Counted from the stretch's first letter, positions 45,452 to 55,118 are shown. The stretch: 64,000 nucleotides of DNA from Bacteroidota bacterium (GCA_023429375.1 JAEYVY010000008.1:1-64000); one strand, 5' to 3'. The notes: generated from the sequence alone by a model not told the origin. Translations and numbers: made by a program.

Positions 45452-45800
45452 CTCCTTAGCGTATTTAAGTTATAAGGAATAAACATTCTAAAGGTACAAA
45501 AATAGGAAACTAATTCTGTAAGGATTTGGGAATTTATAGTTCAATTAATAACAAATCAATGTATAAAAAAGCAGGAATTCATTCTTCTTTTCATTATTTT
45601 ATTCAACATGCATTTTCTCAAAATCCATACAAAAAGAGTTCGAGATTTAGGTGTTATACTCCACTATATCGGATAATTTTTTACCCAACTTCATTATAGT
45701 TTATCCAATCTTTCAACTGATACGATTTATTCCAATCTTCTGTAAATTGGTTTGAAAACAGTTGAAAATATTCACCTTATTACACGCTGATAGTAAAATA
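45452..45800. other. intergenic region between the response regulator and the spt terminator
   Basis: AT-rich, about 350 bp. On the minus strand TATTTTTG near 45500 may be a -7 element for the response regulator. I see no gene or repeat in the rest. Confidence 0.4.
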
Positions 45801-45834
45801 AAAAGGGAGGAAATTTAAATTTCCTCCCTTTTTT
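45801..45834. terminator. bidirectional terminator near spt
   Basis: AAAAGGGAGGAAATTTAAATTTCCTCCCTTTT is centred on a perfect palindrome, with T-runs on both strands. On the minus strand it follows the spt stop. Confidence 0.9.
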
Positions 45835-45875
45835 ATGTGCCTATGCCCTTACGCTATGGACATCTAAAAAAATGC

Positions 45876-47063
45876 TTATTGGATTAATCCGTGTTTCTTG
45901 AATATGGTACGGATAGCTTCAAGAGCAATGTCTAATTGTTCTTTAGTATGAGTTGCCATCAGTGAGAAACGGATTAGAGTGTCTTGTGGGGCAACAGCCG
46001 GCGAAACAACCGGATTAACAAATATACCGCTTTCGAACAATTCCTTTACGATAAGGAACGTCAAATCGTTGTCGCGGATAAATAAAGGAATGATTGGAGT
46101 TGAGGTATGGCCTATTTCACATCCCATTTCACGGAAGCCTTTAAGCGCATAATTGGTCAATTCCCAAAGTTTTTCGATTCGTTCAGGTTCGTTAAGCATG
46201 ATGTCTAACGCGGCATTGGCTGCTGCTGTTGCTGCAGGTGTGTTGCTTGCGCTGAATATGTATGAACGAGAATTATGTCTTAGGTAATTAATTGTTTCTT
46301 TGTCTGCCGCAATAAATCCTCCGATAGAAGCGAATGATTTACTGAATGTACCCATAATCAGGTCTACGTCATCGGTTACACCAAAGTGGTTACAAGTACC
46401 ACGACCTTGTGCACCTAAAACACCAATACCGTGTGCTTCGTCTACCATGATGCTTGCATTGTATTTCTTTGCAAGGGCAACGATTTCCGGCAATTTGGCT
46501 ACATCGCCTTCCATACTGAATACGCCATCAATAACAATGAGCTTGATTTTGTCCGGCTCACATTTTTGGAGCTGCTTTTCAAGAGACTCCATGTCATTGT
46601 GTTTGTATTTCAGTTTTGTAGAGAAAGAAAGTCGGTGACCTTCGATGATGGAAGCGTGATCGAGTTCGTCCCAGATGATATAGTCTTCACGACCGGTCAG
46701 GCATGATACAACACCAAGGTTTACTTGAAACCCAGTCGAATAAACGATTGCATCTTCTTTGCCAACGAATTCGGCAAGACGTTTTTCAAGTTGAACATGC
46801 AAATCCAAAGTTCCGTTTAGGAATCTTGAGCCTGCACATCCGGTTCCGTATTTTTCGATTGCTTCGATTGCGGCTTGTTTAACTTTCGGGTGGTTGGTTA
46901 GTCCTAAATATGCATTTGAACCAAACATCAATACCTTTTTTCCATTGATCTGAACCTCTGTATCCTGATCACTCTCGATCATGCGGAAATAGGGATAGAT
47001 CCCTGCCGCCATAGCCTTCTGAGGAAGATCGTACTTTGCTAATTTCTCTTGTAAAAGTCTCAT
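45876..47063 (-). CDS. spt: serine palmitoyltransferase (alpha-oxoamine synthase family)
   Basis: This PLP enzyme condenses L-serine with an acyl-CoA, the first step of Bacteroidetes sphingolipid synthesis. The 395-residue protein has NAYLGLTNHPKVKQAA, GTGCAGSRFLNGTLDLHVQLE, the PLP pocket VDEAHGIGVLGAQGRGTCNH and the Schiff-base Lys in MGTFSKSFASIGG. The family also contains KBL and BioF, but sequence and the Bacteroidetes setting favour Spt. A hairpin with a T-run lies in its leader, which suggests controlled expression. Confidence 0.85.
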   Translation of the reverse strand: MRLLQEKLAKYDLPQKAMAAGIYPYFRMIESDQDTEVQINGKKVLMFGSNAYLGLTNHPKVKQAAIEAIEKYGTGCAGSRFLNGTLDLHVQLEKRLAEFVGKEDAIVYSTGFQVNLGVVSCLTGREDYIIWDELDHASIIEGHRLSFSTKLKYKHNDMESLEKQLQKCEPDKIKLIVIDGVFSMEGDVAKLPEIVALAKKYNASIMVDEAHGIGVLGAQGRGTCNHFGVTDDVDLIMGTFSKSFASIGGFIAADKETINYLRHNSRSYIFSASNTPAATAAANAALDIMLNEPERIEKLWELTNYALKGFREMGCEIGHTSTPIIPLFIRDNDLTFLIVKELFESGIFVNPVVSPAVAPQDTLIRFSLMATHTKEQLDIALEAIRTIFKKHGLIQ

Positions 47064-47096
47064 GTTTAAGTAAAGAGAATGTTTATTGAATAATAA

Positions 47097-47133
47097 AAAC
47101 CAGATATTTTAAATGTTAAAATACCTCTGGTTT
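47097..47133 (-). promoter_or_regulatory. possible leader terminator/attenuator upstream of spt
   Basis: On the minus strand AAACCAGA(GG)TATTTTAA pairs with TTAAAATATCTGGTTT, a 16-bp stem with a 2-nt bulge and a 3-nt loop, followed by TTTTTATTATT. It lies between the -7 site at 47147 and the spt start at 47063. Confidence 0.5.
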
Positions 47134-47146
47134 AAAGAAATCGGCA

Positions 47147-47154
47147 CAAAAATA
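47147..47154 (-). promoter_or_regulatory. -7 element of spt
   Basis: On the minus strand TATTTTTG fits TAnnTTTG. Transcription would start about 7 bp downstream, immediately before the leader hairpin. Confidence 0.4.
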
Positions 47155-47207
47155 CAAAAAAACTTATCAAAAGGAACTACCTCCTTCTTTATTATTCGAA
47201 ATGTGTA

Positions 47208-48476
47208 TTATTCATTGTTGTTTTCCAATTCATTTTCAAGTGAACCAATTTCAGGAATTATGGCTCTGGCATCCTGATCGCTGAGTGTATCTACGTCTTT
47301 TAGTCGTCTTTGGATGGCTCTTGTGCGGGTTCCGAGCACTTCGTCTATCTGTCCACTCGCAGTTTGCAGATTTTTCTGCGCCTTTTCCAGCATACCGCCT
47401 ACTTTTTCAAATTCTTTCTTTACAGCTCCCAATATGGTCCATACTTCGCCGGAATGCTTCTGTATGGCTAAGGTGCGGAATCCCATTTGCAAGCTGTTGA
47501 GTATGGCGGCCAGGGTTGTAGGGCCTGTAACAACGATTTTATATTGTCTTTGCAGATCTTCCAGCAAGGCAGAACGCCGTACAACTTCGGCATAAATTCC
47601 CTCAAAAGGAAGAAACATAATGCCAAAATCAGTCGTTGCAGGTGGAGCAAGGTATTTTTCTGAAATATCTTTGGCCATTCGTCGGATAGTTGCTTCCAGC
47701 AGTTTTCCGGCAGCCTCGATTGCTTGCGGATCGGCTTTGTCATACGCGTCGAGCAACTGTTCGTATACATCTTTGGGGAATTTAGCATCGATAGGAAGAT
47801 AGACGTACTCGCGCATATCGTCTTTTCCGGGTAGTTTAACGGCAAACTCAACAACGGCATCCGATCCCTTCTTTGTGCGTACATTGGCTTCGTATTGTTC
47901 AGGCGCCAGAATTTGTTCGAGTAACATACTCAGCTGTATCTCTCCGATATTGCCTCTGGTCTTGACGTTGCTCAGCACACGTTTTAGACCGCCAACGTCT
48001 TGTGCCAACGTTTGCATTTCGCCCAATCCTTTTTGTACGCTTTCCAATTGTTCGGTCACCAAACGGAAAGATTGCCCGATACGCTCATTTAGCGTTTTCT
48101 GCAGTTTCTCATCTACCGTCTGTCGTATTTCTTCCAGCCGTTTTTCTGTTTGCTTCACCAAAAGCTGTTGTTGTTCGCTCATATTTGCAAATTTCTCGCG
48201 CTGAAGGTTGTTGAACGAAAGGATGCTCCGCTCCAAGGTGTCTTGAAATTCTCTGAGTGATTGAGCTAACTCTTCCCTGTTTTCTTTTGCTACCTTACGG
48301 CTTTCTTCACGATTGAGATGGAAGTCATCTCTGAAATTTTTTTCAATGCGGGCAAACAACTGTTCTATCTTATACATTAATATAGATGTATTCTCTTCCT
48401 TTTGCCGTGAGAGTAAGAAAAAAACTATTTGAAGTATACCTAAACCAATAAAACCACCAATAATCCACCATTCCAT
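47208..48476 (-). CDS. rmuC: DNA recombination protein RmuC
   Basis: The 422-residue protein has an N-terminal membrane segment (WWIIGGFIGLGILQIVFFLL), a long coiled coil (about 30-150) and the RmuC domain (about 150-370, with VKTRGNIGEIQLSMLLEQIL and YLPIDAKFPKDVYEQL). RmuC limits inversions at short repeats in E. coli and may be a nuclease. A -7 site lies just upstream. It ends in an acidic tail. Confidence 0.92.
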   Translation of the reverse strand: MEWWIIGGFIGLGILQIVFFLLSRQKEENTSILMYKIEQLFARIEKNFRDDFHLNREESRKVAKENREELAQSLREFQDTLERSILSFNNLQREKFANMSEQQQLLVKQTEKRLEEIRQTVDEKLQKTLNERIGQSFRLVTEQLESVQKGLGEMQTLAQDVGGLKRVLSNVKTRGNIGEIQLSMLLEQILAPEQYEANVRTKKGSDAVVEFAVKLPGKDDMREYVYLPIDAKFPKDVYEQLLDAYDKADPQAIEAAGKLLEATIRRMAKDISEKYLAPPATTDFGIMFLPFEGIYAEVVRRSALLEDLQRQYKIVVTGPTTLAAILNSLQMGFRTLAIQKHSGEVWTILGAVKKEFEKVGGMLEKAQKNLQTASGQIDEVLGTRTRAIQRRLKDVDTLSDQDARAIIPEIGSLENELENNNE

Positions 48477-48498
48477 AATCCGTCATTCTAATTTTGTT

Positions 48499-48506
48499 CA
48501 AAGATA
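48499..48506 (-). promoter_or_regulatory. -7 element of rmuC
   Basis: On the minus strand TATCTTTG, 23 bp before the rmuC start. No clear -33. Confidence 0.4.
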
Positions 48507-48635
48507 GGGATTCGAGTTTGTGCGGCAACACCTAAAAAGTGTTAAATAAGAAACAATCTTTTGGGGCATATGTTCTATTTATAAAAGGAATTTAAACTAT
48601 ATTTGAAAACTTAAATATCATAAAGATATTGAATT

Positions 48636-49136
48636 ATGGCAACAATAAAATTTAAAGGGAACGATGTGCACACAAATGGCACATTACCTGCTGTAGGATC
48701 GTTGGCTCCTGACTTTAAAGGAGTAAAGACTGATTTGTCCGAATTGCAATTAAGCGATTTGAAAGGGAAAAAAGTGGTTATTAATGTTTTCCCAAGCTTG
48801 GATACATCTGTTTGTGCGGCCTCTGTAAGAAGATTCAATAAAGAAGCTGCTTCATTAGAAAATACAGTAGTGTTGGCATTATCAAAAGACTTGCCATTTG
48901 CTCACGCACGTTTCTGTACAACGGAAGGTATTGATAAGGTGGTACCCCTTTCTGCATTTCGTTGTTCTTGTTTTGAAGATAAATATGGCTTGCTATTCGA
49001 AGACGGACCTCTGAAAGGTCTATTAGCCCGTGCGGTTATTGTTGTCGGAGAAGATGGCAAGATTCTATATGAGGAAATGGTTCCGGAAACAACAACGGAA
49101 CCAAATTATGACGCTGCGTTAGCGTCTCTAAGATAA
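48636..49136 (+). CDS. tpx: thiol peroxidase
   Basis: This atypical 2-Cys peroxiredoxin reduces peroxides using thioredoxin. The 166-residue protein has the peroxidatic Cys in SLDTSVCAASVRRF and the resolving Cys in FRCSCFEDKYG. HTNGTLPAVGSLAPDF at the start is characteristic. It acts in the cytoplasm against oxidative damage. A terminator hairpin with a T-run follows. Confidence 0.94.
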   Translation: MATIKFKGNDVHTNGTLPAVGSLAPDFKGVKTDLSELQLSDLKGKKVVINVFPSLDTSVCAASVRRFNKEAASLENTVVLALSKDLPFAHARFCTTEGIDKVVPLSAFRCSCFEDKYGLLFEDGPLKGLLARAVIVVGEDGKILYEEMVPETTTEPNYDAALASLR

Positions 49137-49185
49137 AACAATGTAGATTATTGTTTTTCATTGGTTAAAGTTAAGGGTTAGTGTA

Positions 49186-49225
49186 GAAAGTCGCCTGATG
49201 TGAATCTCGCGACTTTCGTTTTTTT
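49186..49225 (+). terminator. terminator of tpx
   Basis: GAAAGTCGC pairs exactly with GCGACTTTC around a 14-nt loop, followed by GTTTTTTTT. Confidence 0.8.
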
Positions 49226-49245
49226 TATACTATTCTAAAAAGATG

Positions 49246-49253
49246 TACCTTTG
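49246..49253 (+). promoter_or_regulatory. -7 element of the FHA/MFS operon
   Basis: TACCTTTG followed by C, 36 bp before the start codon, matches the strongest version of the Bacteroidetes -7 site. Confidence 0.6.
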
Positions 49254-49288
49254 CATCCGTTATAGATATGGTCTGATAAAAATAGGTT

Positions 49289-49825
49289 ATGAAGAGAATA
49301 TTTTGTCCCAAATGTGATAATCAGTTGAGTTTTGACGAAAAGAAGTATCCGGATGCAAAAGCTTTGGCATTCGTATGTACAGGTTGTGGACATCAGTTTA
49401 AGATACGTTTAGGGCGCAAGACCATTAAAACGGATTCAGGCGAACTCAAAGAGGTAAAAGAACCGGACTATACTTATGGCTATCTTCATGTAATAGAAAA
49501 CACGTTTGGTTTTAAGCAGAACTTTCCGTTGGTGCTCGGAGATAACGTAATAGGCCGACGTAATAAAGATACGGATGGGGTGGATGTTGAAATTATTACA
49601 GCAGACCCCAGCATGGGACGTAAGCATTGTGTGATCAATGTGAAAGAAAATCAGGGTGAGTACATCTATACATTAAGAGACTTTCCCAGTTTGACAGGCA
49701 CTTTTTTGAATAACTATTGTCTTGGGAAAAAAGAGCAAGTACGCATAGAAGGTGGTGCCGTAGTAACCATTGGGGCAACAACGTTTATTTTACATGAGGC
49801 AGGCGAAAAGCCTGAGGAAGATTAA
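49289..49825 (+). CDS. zinc-ribbon and FHA-domain protein
   Basis: The 178-residue protein has an N-terminal zinc ribbon (FCPKCDNQ and FVCTGCGHQ, four Cys) and a C-terminal FHA domain (about 80-170). The phosphothreonine-binding core is visible as VIGRRNKDTDG, DPSMGRKHCVI and GTFLNNYCLGKKEQV. It probably binds a phosphorylated partner. Its stop codon overlaps the start of the next gene (TAATG), so translation is coupled with an exporter. Confidence 0.85.
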   Translation: MKRIFCPKCDNQLSFDEKKYPDAKALAFVCTGCGHQFKIRLGRKTIKTDSGELKEVKEPDYTYGYLHVIENTFGFKQNFPLVLGDNVIGRRNKDTDGVDVEIITADPSMGRKHCVINVKENQGEYIYTLRDFPSLTGTFLNNYCLGKKEQVRIEGGAVVTIGATTFILHEAGEKPEED

Positions 49826-51030
49826 TGGAAAATAAAAATATGACTCAGCCAATTCAGGGAATGGCTCTCAAAGTACTGATTATTCTCAGCATCTCGCATT
49901 GCCTGAACGACCTTTTACAATCTGTTATTTCTGCAGTTTATCCGCTCTTTAAGGACGACTTGGCCTTAAGTTTCGCCCAGATTGGTTTGATAACGCTAAT
50001 CTATCAGATGTCGGCCTCCGTGTTTCAACCTATTATGGGTTTGTATTTCGATAAACGTCCGTCGCCATGGTCTCTGCCGATTGGTATGAGTTCTACGTTG
50101 ATAGGAATGATTTTCCTTGCCTTTTCGCATACATTGACCTGGGTGTTGGTGTCTGTGAGCCTAATTGGTTTTGGTTCGTCCATTTTACATCCTGAAGCCT
50201 CAAGACTAACCTCATTGGCCTCCGGCGGTAAACGTGGCTTGGCGCAGTCTTTGTTTCAGGTAGGAGGGAATTTAGGCGGTTCGTTAGGTCCGTTGATGGT
50301 GGCTCTGCTTGTAGCTCCTTACGGAAGGGAGAATATCGCCCTGTTTTCAATTCTGGCCTTCATCGCTATTCTGGCTATGATTCCAGCTTGCTTGTGGTAT
50401 AAGCGCAGACTTCAATTGATTAAACTGGAAGAAAGGGCTGCTCCCCAACATGTAAAAATGCCATTGCCTAAGAGAACAACCCTATTTGCTATTGGCATCC
50501 TTTTAATTCTGATCTTTTCGAAATATGTCTATATGGCCAGTCTGACCAGTTACTATACTTTTTATCTTATACAGAAGTTTGGGGTGACTGTGCAAGATTC
50601 GCAATTTTATTTGTTTGTCTTTCTTTTTGCTACGGCAGCAGGTACGCTGTTAGGTGGCCCGATAGGAGATAAGATCGGTCGCAGGTATGTTATCTGGATA
50701 TCAATTCTTGGTGCAGCACCATTCACTCTGTTAATGCCTCATGTGGGGTTGACTGCAACAATCATACTAAGCTTTTGCATTGGCCTGACGCTTGCTTCTG
50801 CATTCCCGGCCATTCTGTTATATGCACAAGAATTATTACCTTATAAGTTAGGATTAATATCCGGCTTGTTCTTTGGGTTGGCATTCGGTATTGCCGGTAT
50901 CGCTTCGGCCGTATTAGGAGATATGGCAGATGCATACGGTATTGAAACGGTATATAATGTATGTGCCTACATGCCTTTACTCGGATTGGTCACCTTCTTC
51001 TTACCCGACTTGAAAAAGATTGTTTCATAA
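49825..51030 (+). CDS. MFS exporter of the fosmidomycin-resistance (Fsr) type
   Basis: This 401-residue inner-membrane protein has about 12 hydrophobic segments. SISHCLNDLLQSVISAVYPL at the start, GFGSSILHPEASRLTSLASG and GGPIGDKIGRRYVIW match Fsr-type efflux proteins. The real substrate is unknown. It overlaps the FHA gene, which may modulate it. Confidence 0.85.
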   Translation: MENKNMTQPIQGMALKVLIILSISHCLNDLLQSVISAVYPLFKDDLALSFAQIGLITLIYQMSASVFQPIMGLYFDKRPSPWSLPIGMSSTLIGMIFLAFSHTLTWVLVSVSLIGFGSSILHPEASRLTSLASGGKRGLAQSLFQVGGNLGGSLGPLMVALLVAPYGRENIALFSILAFIAILAMIPACLWYKRRLQLIKLEERAAPQHVKMPLPKRTTLFAIGILLILIFSKYVYMASLTSYYTFYLIQKFGVTVQDSQFYLFVFLFATAAGTLLGGPIGDKIGRRYVIWISILGAAPFTLLMPHVGLTATIILSFCIGLTLASAFPAILLYAQELLPYKLGLISGLFFGLAFGIAGIASAVLGDMADAYGIETVYNVCAYMPLLGLVTFFLPDLKKIVS

Positions 51031-51067
51031 TCGACCGTAGCGTCTTTATTTAGAAGTTGGATTTTTG

Positions 51068-51075
51068 TATTTTTG
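51068..51075 (+). promoter_or_regulatory. possible -7 element for metA
   Basis: TATTTTTG fits TAnnTTTG, 35 bp before metA. The -33 is not clear in this T-rich stretch. Confidence 0.4.
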
Positions 51076-51109
51076 TTTCATTAGTCAGATAATTTACAGA
51101 GTATAAGAA

Positions 51110-52045
51110 ATGCCATTAAACTTACAAAAGAATTTACCGGCTATCGAGCTGTTAAAGAAGGAACATATTTTTGTGATGGATTCACTTCGTGCATCAGAAC
51201 AGGATATTCGCCCCTTGCGAATGATTGTGCTCAATCTGATGCCCATAAAGATCACAACAGAAACCGATCTGATTCGCTTGTTAAGTAACAGCCCTTTGCA
51301 AATAGAACTTCAATTTATGAAGATAAAAGGGCATACACACAAGAATACTTCTTCAGCTCATCTGGAAGAGTTTTATGTGAATTTCGAAGACGTTAGTGAT
51401 ACCTTTTATGATGGTATGATTGTAACCGGTGCACCAGTCGAACAATTGCCTTATGAAGAGGTAAATTATTGGGGAGAGGTGACTCAGATATTTAACTGGG
51501 CACAAACACATGTTACCTCTACTTTTTATATCTGTTGGGCTGCTCAGGCTGCTCTGTATCATCTTTATGGGGTACCAAAGTATGACCTACCTCAAAAGAT
51601 GTTCGGCGTGTTCAAGCATAAAGTGATTGATACATCACTCCCTATATTCCGTGGGTTTGATGATGAGTTTTTTGTTCCTCATAGCCGTCATACGGAAATA
51701 AGAAAAGAAGATATCCTGAAGGTACCTGAATTGAAATTAATCTCTGAAAGCCAAGAATCGGGTGTATATATGGTGATGAGTCGTGGAGGACGTGAATTCT
51801 ATATAACCGGACACTCCGAATACTCGCCCAATACATTGGATGATGAGTACAAACGAGATTTGTCAAAAGGAATGGATATACAGCTGCCGGCCAACTATTA
51901 TTTAAATGATGACCCATCAAACAGTCCGTTGGTACGCTGGAGAGGACATGCCAACCTGTTGTTTACTAATTGGCTGAACTACTATATCTATCAAGAGACT
52001 CCATATAAGATTGAAGATATCAAAGACTTGGGAGAACTGGCCTAA
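51110..52045 (+). CDS. metA: homoserine O-succinyl/acetyltransferase
   Basis: MetA acylates homoserine to start methionine synthesis. The 311-residue protein begins MPLNLQKNLPAIELLKKE, has the catalytic Cys in FYICWAAQAALYHLYG, and the His in ITGHSEYSPNTL, with LVRWRGHANLLFTNWLNYY near the C-terminus. The choice of acetyl or succinyl donor depends on a few residues and is not decided here. The U32 gene starts 2 bp after it. Confidence 0.93.
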   Translation: MPLNLQKNLPAIELLKKEHIFVMDSLRASEQDIRPLRMIVLNLMPIKITTETDLIRLLSNSPLQIELQFMKIKGHTHKNTSSAHLEEFYVNFEDVSDTFYDGMIVTGAPVEQLPYEEVNYWGEVTQIFNWAQTHVTSTFYICWAAQAALYHLYGVPKYDLPQKMFGVFKHKVIDTSLPIFRGFDDEFFVPHSRHTEIRKEDILKVPELKLISESQESGVYMVMSRGGREFYITGHSEYSPNTLDDEYKRDLSKGMDIQLPANYYLNDDPSNSPLVRWRGHANLLFTNWLNYYIYQETPYKIEDIKDLGELA

Positions 52046-52047
52046 TC

Positions 52048-53877
52048 ATGAATAAAATACGTACTGTAGAATTACTGTCTCCCGCAAAAGATTTGGCCTG
52101 TGGTATTGAAGCTATCAACCATGGGGCTGATGCCGTATATATCGGATCACCGAAATTTGGTGCACGCGCTATGGCGGGCAATTCTGTGGCCGATATTGCT
52201 CAACTATGCGATTATGCCCATCAATTTAATGCGCGTATTTATGTGACTTTAAATACGCTGTTGCATGAACATGAACTCGAAGATGCTCATACGCTGATTT
52301 GGGATCTTTATCGTGCCGGAGCCGATGCGCTGATTGTGCAAGATATGGGTATTCTGGAGATGGATTTACCTCCCATTCCTTTGCATGCCAGTACACAGAC
52401 GGATAATCGTACAATAGAGAAAGTACAATTTCTTGAATCGGCAGGTTTCTCACAAATCGTGCTTGCCCGTGAATTGTCATTAAATGAAATACGTGCTATT
52501 TCCGAATCTACAACTGCCCATCTGGAGATATTTGTTCATGGTGCTTTGTGTGTGAGTTACAGTGGTCAGTGCTATTTGAGCCAAGCCTTAAGTGGTCGGA
52601 GCGCCAATCGTGGGGAATGTGCCCAATATTGCCGCCTGCCCTATACGATGGTCGATGCGGAAGGAAAAGAAATTGTCAGTGAAAAACATTTGCTTTCTTT
52701 GAAGGATATGAACCGGTCCGGTCAATTAGAAGCTTTACTGGATGCCGGAGTATCTTCATTTAAGATAGAAGGCAGACTCAAGGATATCTCGTATGTAAAA
52801 AATATAACGGCTTACTATCGCAAGAAGTTGGATGCTATTCTGGCAAGGAGACCGGAGTTTGTCCGTTCATCAGTCGGAGAAAGTAAGTTTACCTTCGAGC
52901 CAGTTCCCGAAAAAAGCTTTAACAGAGGCTTTACAACCTACTTCCTAAACGGCAGGGAACCAGAAATCACCTCATTCGATTCACCCAAGTCAAAAGGAGA
53001 GCCTGTAGGAGTTGTGAAAGAGTTGAAAGGAAACTCCTTTACGGTTGCAGGAGTTAAGCAATTGAATAACGGGGATGGATTGGTTTTCATCAACGCAAAA
53101 GGAGAATTGGAAGGTTTTCGTGTCAATAAGGTAGAAGATAACAGAGTATTTCCGTTGTCTATGCCAGTCATTAAACCTAAAACGCCATTGTTCCGCAATT
53201 ATGACCATCTTTTTGAACAGGAGATGGACAAACCAACTGCCGAACGAAAGATAAAGATTAGGCAGCAATTCTCAGACAATTTATTTGGTTTCACGCTTGA
53301 AATGACAGACGAGACCGGTGTCTGTGCAGTCATTACCGAACCATTTGGAAAAGAATTGGCACGTAAGAATCAAGATGAAAATATACGGACTCAGTTGAGT
53401 AAACTGGGGAATACACCATTTGAATCTATTGAGGTTATTGTAAACCTAGAGCGTGATTGGTTTGTACCTTCCTCTTTATTGTCAGAAATGAGAAGAAAGG
53501 TGGTTGATAAGCTGCTTGCCAATAGACGAATCCGTTATAATAAAGAAATAGGCAGGAGAGGGGGCAAAGAAAAGGTTCTGCCCTATCCAGAACGTCAGTT
53601 GACGTATCTAGGCAACGTGCTCAACAGCAAAGCGAAATCATTCTATCTCTCTCATGGCGTTCAATCTATAGAACCGGCATTTGAGGCTGTGGCTAAAAAA
53701 GATGTTCCTTTGATGTTTACTAAACATTGCTTGCGCTATTCCATGGGATGGTGTCCCGTTTGGCAAAAAGGGAAATCTGTCTATAAAGAGCCATACTACC
53801 TGAAGTATAAAGACGTAAGGTTGCGATTGAAATTTGATTGCAAACAATGCCAGATGCTTGTCTTTGCTGAAGAATGA
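52048..53877 (+). CDS. peptidase U32 family protein (RlhA-like)
   Basis: The 609-residue protein has the U32 catalytic-type core: ELLSPAKDLACGIEAINHGA at the N-terminus, FVHGALCVSYSGQCYLSQAL and SFKIEGRLKDISYVKNI. A Cys cluster is found in ANRGECAQYC and near the end (CLRYSMGWCP, FDCKQC), consistent with iron-sulfur binding. U32 members act in RNA hydroxylation (RlhA, TrhP) rather than proteolysis. The exact target here is unknown. It is cotranscribed with metA. Confidence 0.85.
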   Translation: MNKIRTVELLSPAKDLACGIEAINHGADAVYIGSPKFGARAMAGNSVADIAQLCDYAHQFNARIYVTLNTLLHEHELEDAHTLIWDLYRAGADALIVQDMGILEMDLPPIPLHASTQTDNRTIEKVQFLESAGFSQIVLARELSLNEIRAISESTTAHLEIFVHGALCVSYSGQCYLSQALSGRSANRGECAQYCRLPYTMVDAEGKEIVSEKHLLSLKDMNRSGQLEALLDAGVSSFKIEGRLKDISYVKNITAYYRKKLDAILARRPEFVRSSVGESKFTFEPVPEKSFNRGFTTYFLNGREPEITSFDSPKSKGEPVGVVKELKGNSFTVAGVKQLNNGDGLVFINAKGELEGFRVNKVEDNRVFPLSMPVIKPKTPLFRNYDHLFEQEMDKPTAERKIKIRQQFSDNLFGFTLEMTDETGVCAVITEPFGKELARKNQDENIRTQLSKLGNTPFESIEVIVNLERDWFVPSSLLSEMRRKVVDKLLANRRIRYNKEIGRRGGKEKVLPYPERQLTYLGNVLNSKAKSFYLSHGVQSIEPAFEAVAKKDVPLMFTKHCLRYSMGWCPVWQKGKSVYKEPYYLKYKDVRLRLKFDCKQCQMLVFAEE

Positions 53878-53882
53878 ATCGT

Positions 53883-53913
53883 TTTGCAGACTCCGTTTTT
53901 TAGCTTATTTTTG
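53883..53913 (+). promoter_or_regulatory. promoter of holB
   Basis: TTTG at 53883-53886 and TATTTTTG at 53906-53913 are 19 bp apart, a full match to the Bacteroidetes promoter, 24 bp before the start codon. Confidence 0.65.
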
Positions 53914-53936
53914 ACTTCATATATAAAACGGAGCAC

Positions 53937-55061
53937 ATGTACTTTAAAGATGTAATTGGTCAAGATGATCTAAAGCGTAAACTCATAGATAATGCGTGTA
54001 AAGGGGTTGTGCCTCATGCGCAATTATATTGTGAAACAGGAGGTGCCGGTGCTTTTCCTTTGGCCTTTGCGTATGCCAGATATTTGAATTGCACAAACAG
54101 AGGTGAAACGGATGCTTGTGGGAAATGCCCTTCCTGTATTAAGTATAATGAGTTGGCCCATCCGGATTTATATTTTATCTATCCAATTATAACTAATAAA
54201 GAAAAGAAAAAGGAGGTATGTGACGATTACCTGCCCGAATGGCGTCAGCTACTTCGCGCTCAAACCTATTTCAACTTGGATACATGGCACGAATTAATTG
54301 AAAAAGGAAATACCCAACCTATCATTTATTCGAAGGAGAGTGATGAAATTGTACGGAAATTAAGTCTCCGTATTTACGAAGCCCAATATCGAATTATGTT
54401 GATCTGGCTACCGGAAAAGATGCATGCAACCTGTGCGAACAAGCTTTTAAAGATTATCGAAGAACCACCGCAGAATACGGTTATTCTGATGATTTCCGAA
54501 CAACCTGATCTTATTTTGGGGACAATCCAGTCCCGTTCACAGCAAATTACGGTCCGTCCGATTAAAGAGGAAGCTATTTGTGACTATATGGTGAAGCAAT
54601 ATGCCATCTCACCAGACGATGCACGCCATGTAGCGCATCTCTCGGGGGGTAACTATTTTAAAGCTATAGAAGCCATTAGCCTTAGTGAAGAGAAAGAATA
54701 TTTTCTGGAAATGTTTAAGAGTATGATGCGTAACTCCTGGGCGCGCAATGTAAAAGCTATGAAGTCGACCTCCGAAGAATTGGCTTCTCTTGGACGTGAA
54801 CGACAAAAGAGATTCCTATCTTATTGCCAACATTTAATCCGTGAGAATTTTGTCTATCGTTTTCAAGCACCTGAATTAAATTTCATGAATACGGCTGAAG
54901 CCGGATTTTCTGTTAAATTTTCACCCTTTGTTAACGAACGGAATGTGTTTGAGTTGATGGACGAATTGGCGAAAGCGGAACAGCATATTTCTCAGAATGC
55001 GAATGCTAAGATAGTTTTTTTCGACCTTACACTTAAATTGACTGTTCTGATAAAGAAATGA
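53937..55061 (+). CDS. holB: DNA polymerase III delta' subunit
   Basis: This clamp-loader subunit is an AAA+ protein that helps load the beta sliding clamp. The 374-residue protein starts MYFKDVIGQDDLKRKLIDNA. The zinc module CGKCPSCIKY is present. The Walker A position reads TGGAGAFPLAFA, without the Lys, as expected for the ATP-inactive delta'. NKLLKIIEEPPQNTVILM and SRSQQITVRP are conserved. Confidence 0.9.
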   Translation: MYFKDVIGQDDLKRKLIDNACKGVVPHAQLYCETGGAGAFPLAFAYARYLNCTNRGETDACGKCPSCIKYNELAHPDLYFIYPIITNKEKKKEVCDDYLPEWRQLLRAQTYFNLDTWHELIEKGNTQPIIYSKESDEIVRKLSLRIYEAQYRIMLIWLPEKMHATCANKLLKIIEEPPQNTVILMISEQPDLILGTIQSRSQQITVRPIKEEAICDYMVKQYAISPDDARHVAHLSGGNYFKAIEAISLSEEKEYFLEMFKSMMRNSWARNVKAMKSTSEELASLGRERQKRFLSYCQHLIRENFVYRFQAPELNFMNTAEAGFSVKFSPFVNERNVFELMDELAKAEQHISQNANAKIVFFDLTLKLTVLIKK

Positions 55062-55118
55062 CCAGGGTATGCATAAATACCGTTTAGATATGAGTATTAA
55101 TAAATAATGATTAGAATT

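Noticed and set aside
47285..48214. Several plus-strand ORFs opposite rmuC
   Set aside because: They are shadows of the rmuC frame, and the rmuC protein is well supported.
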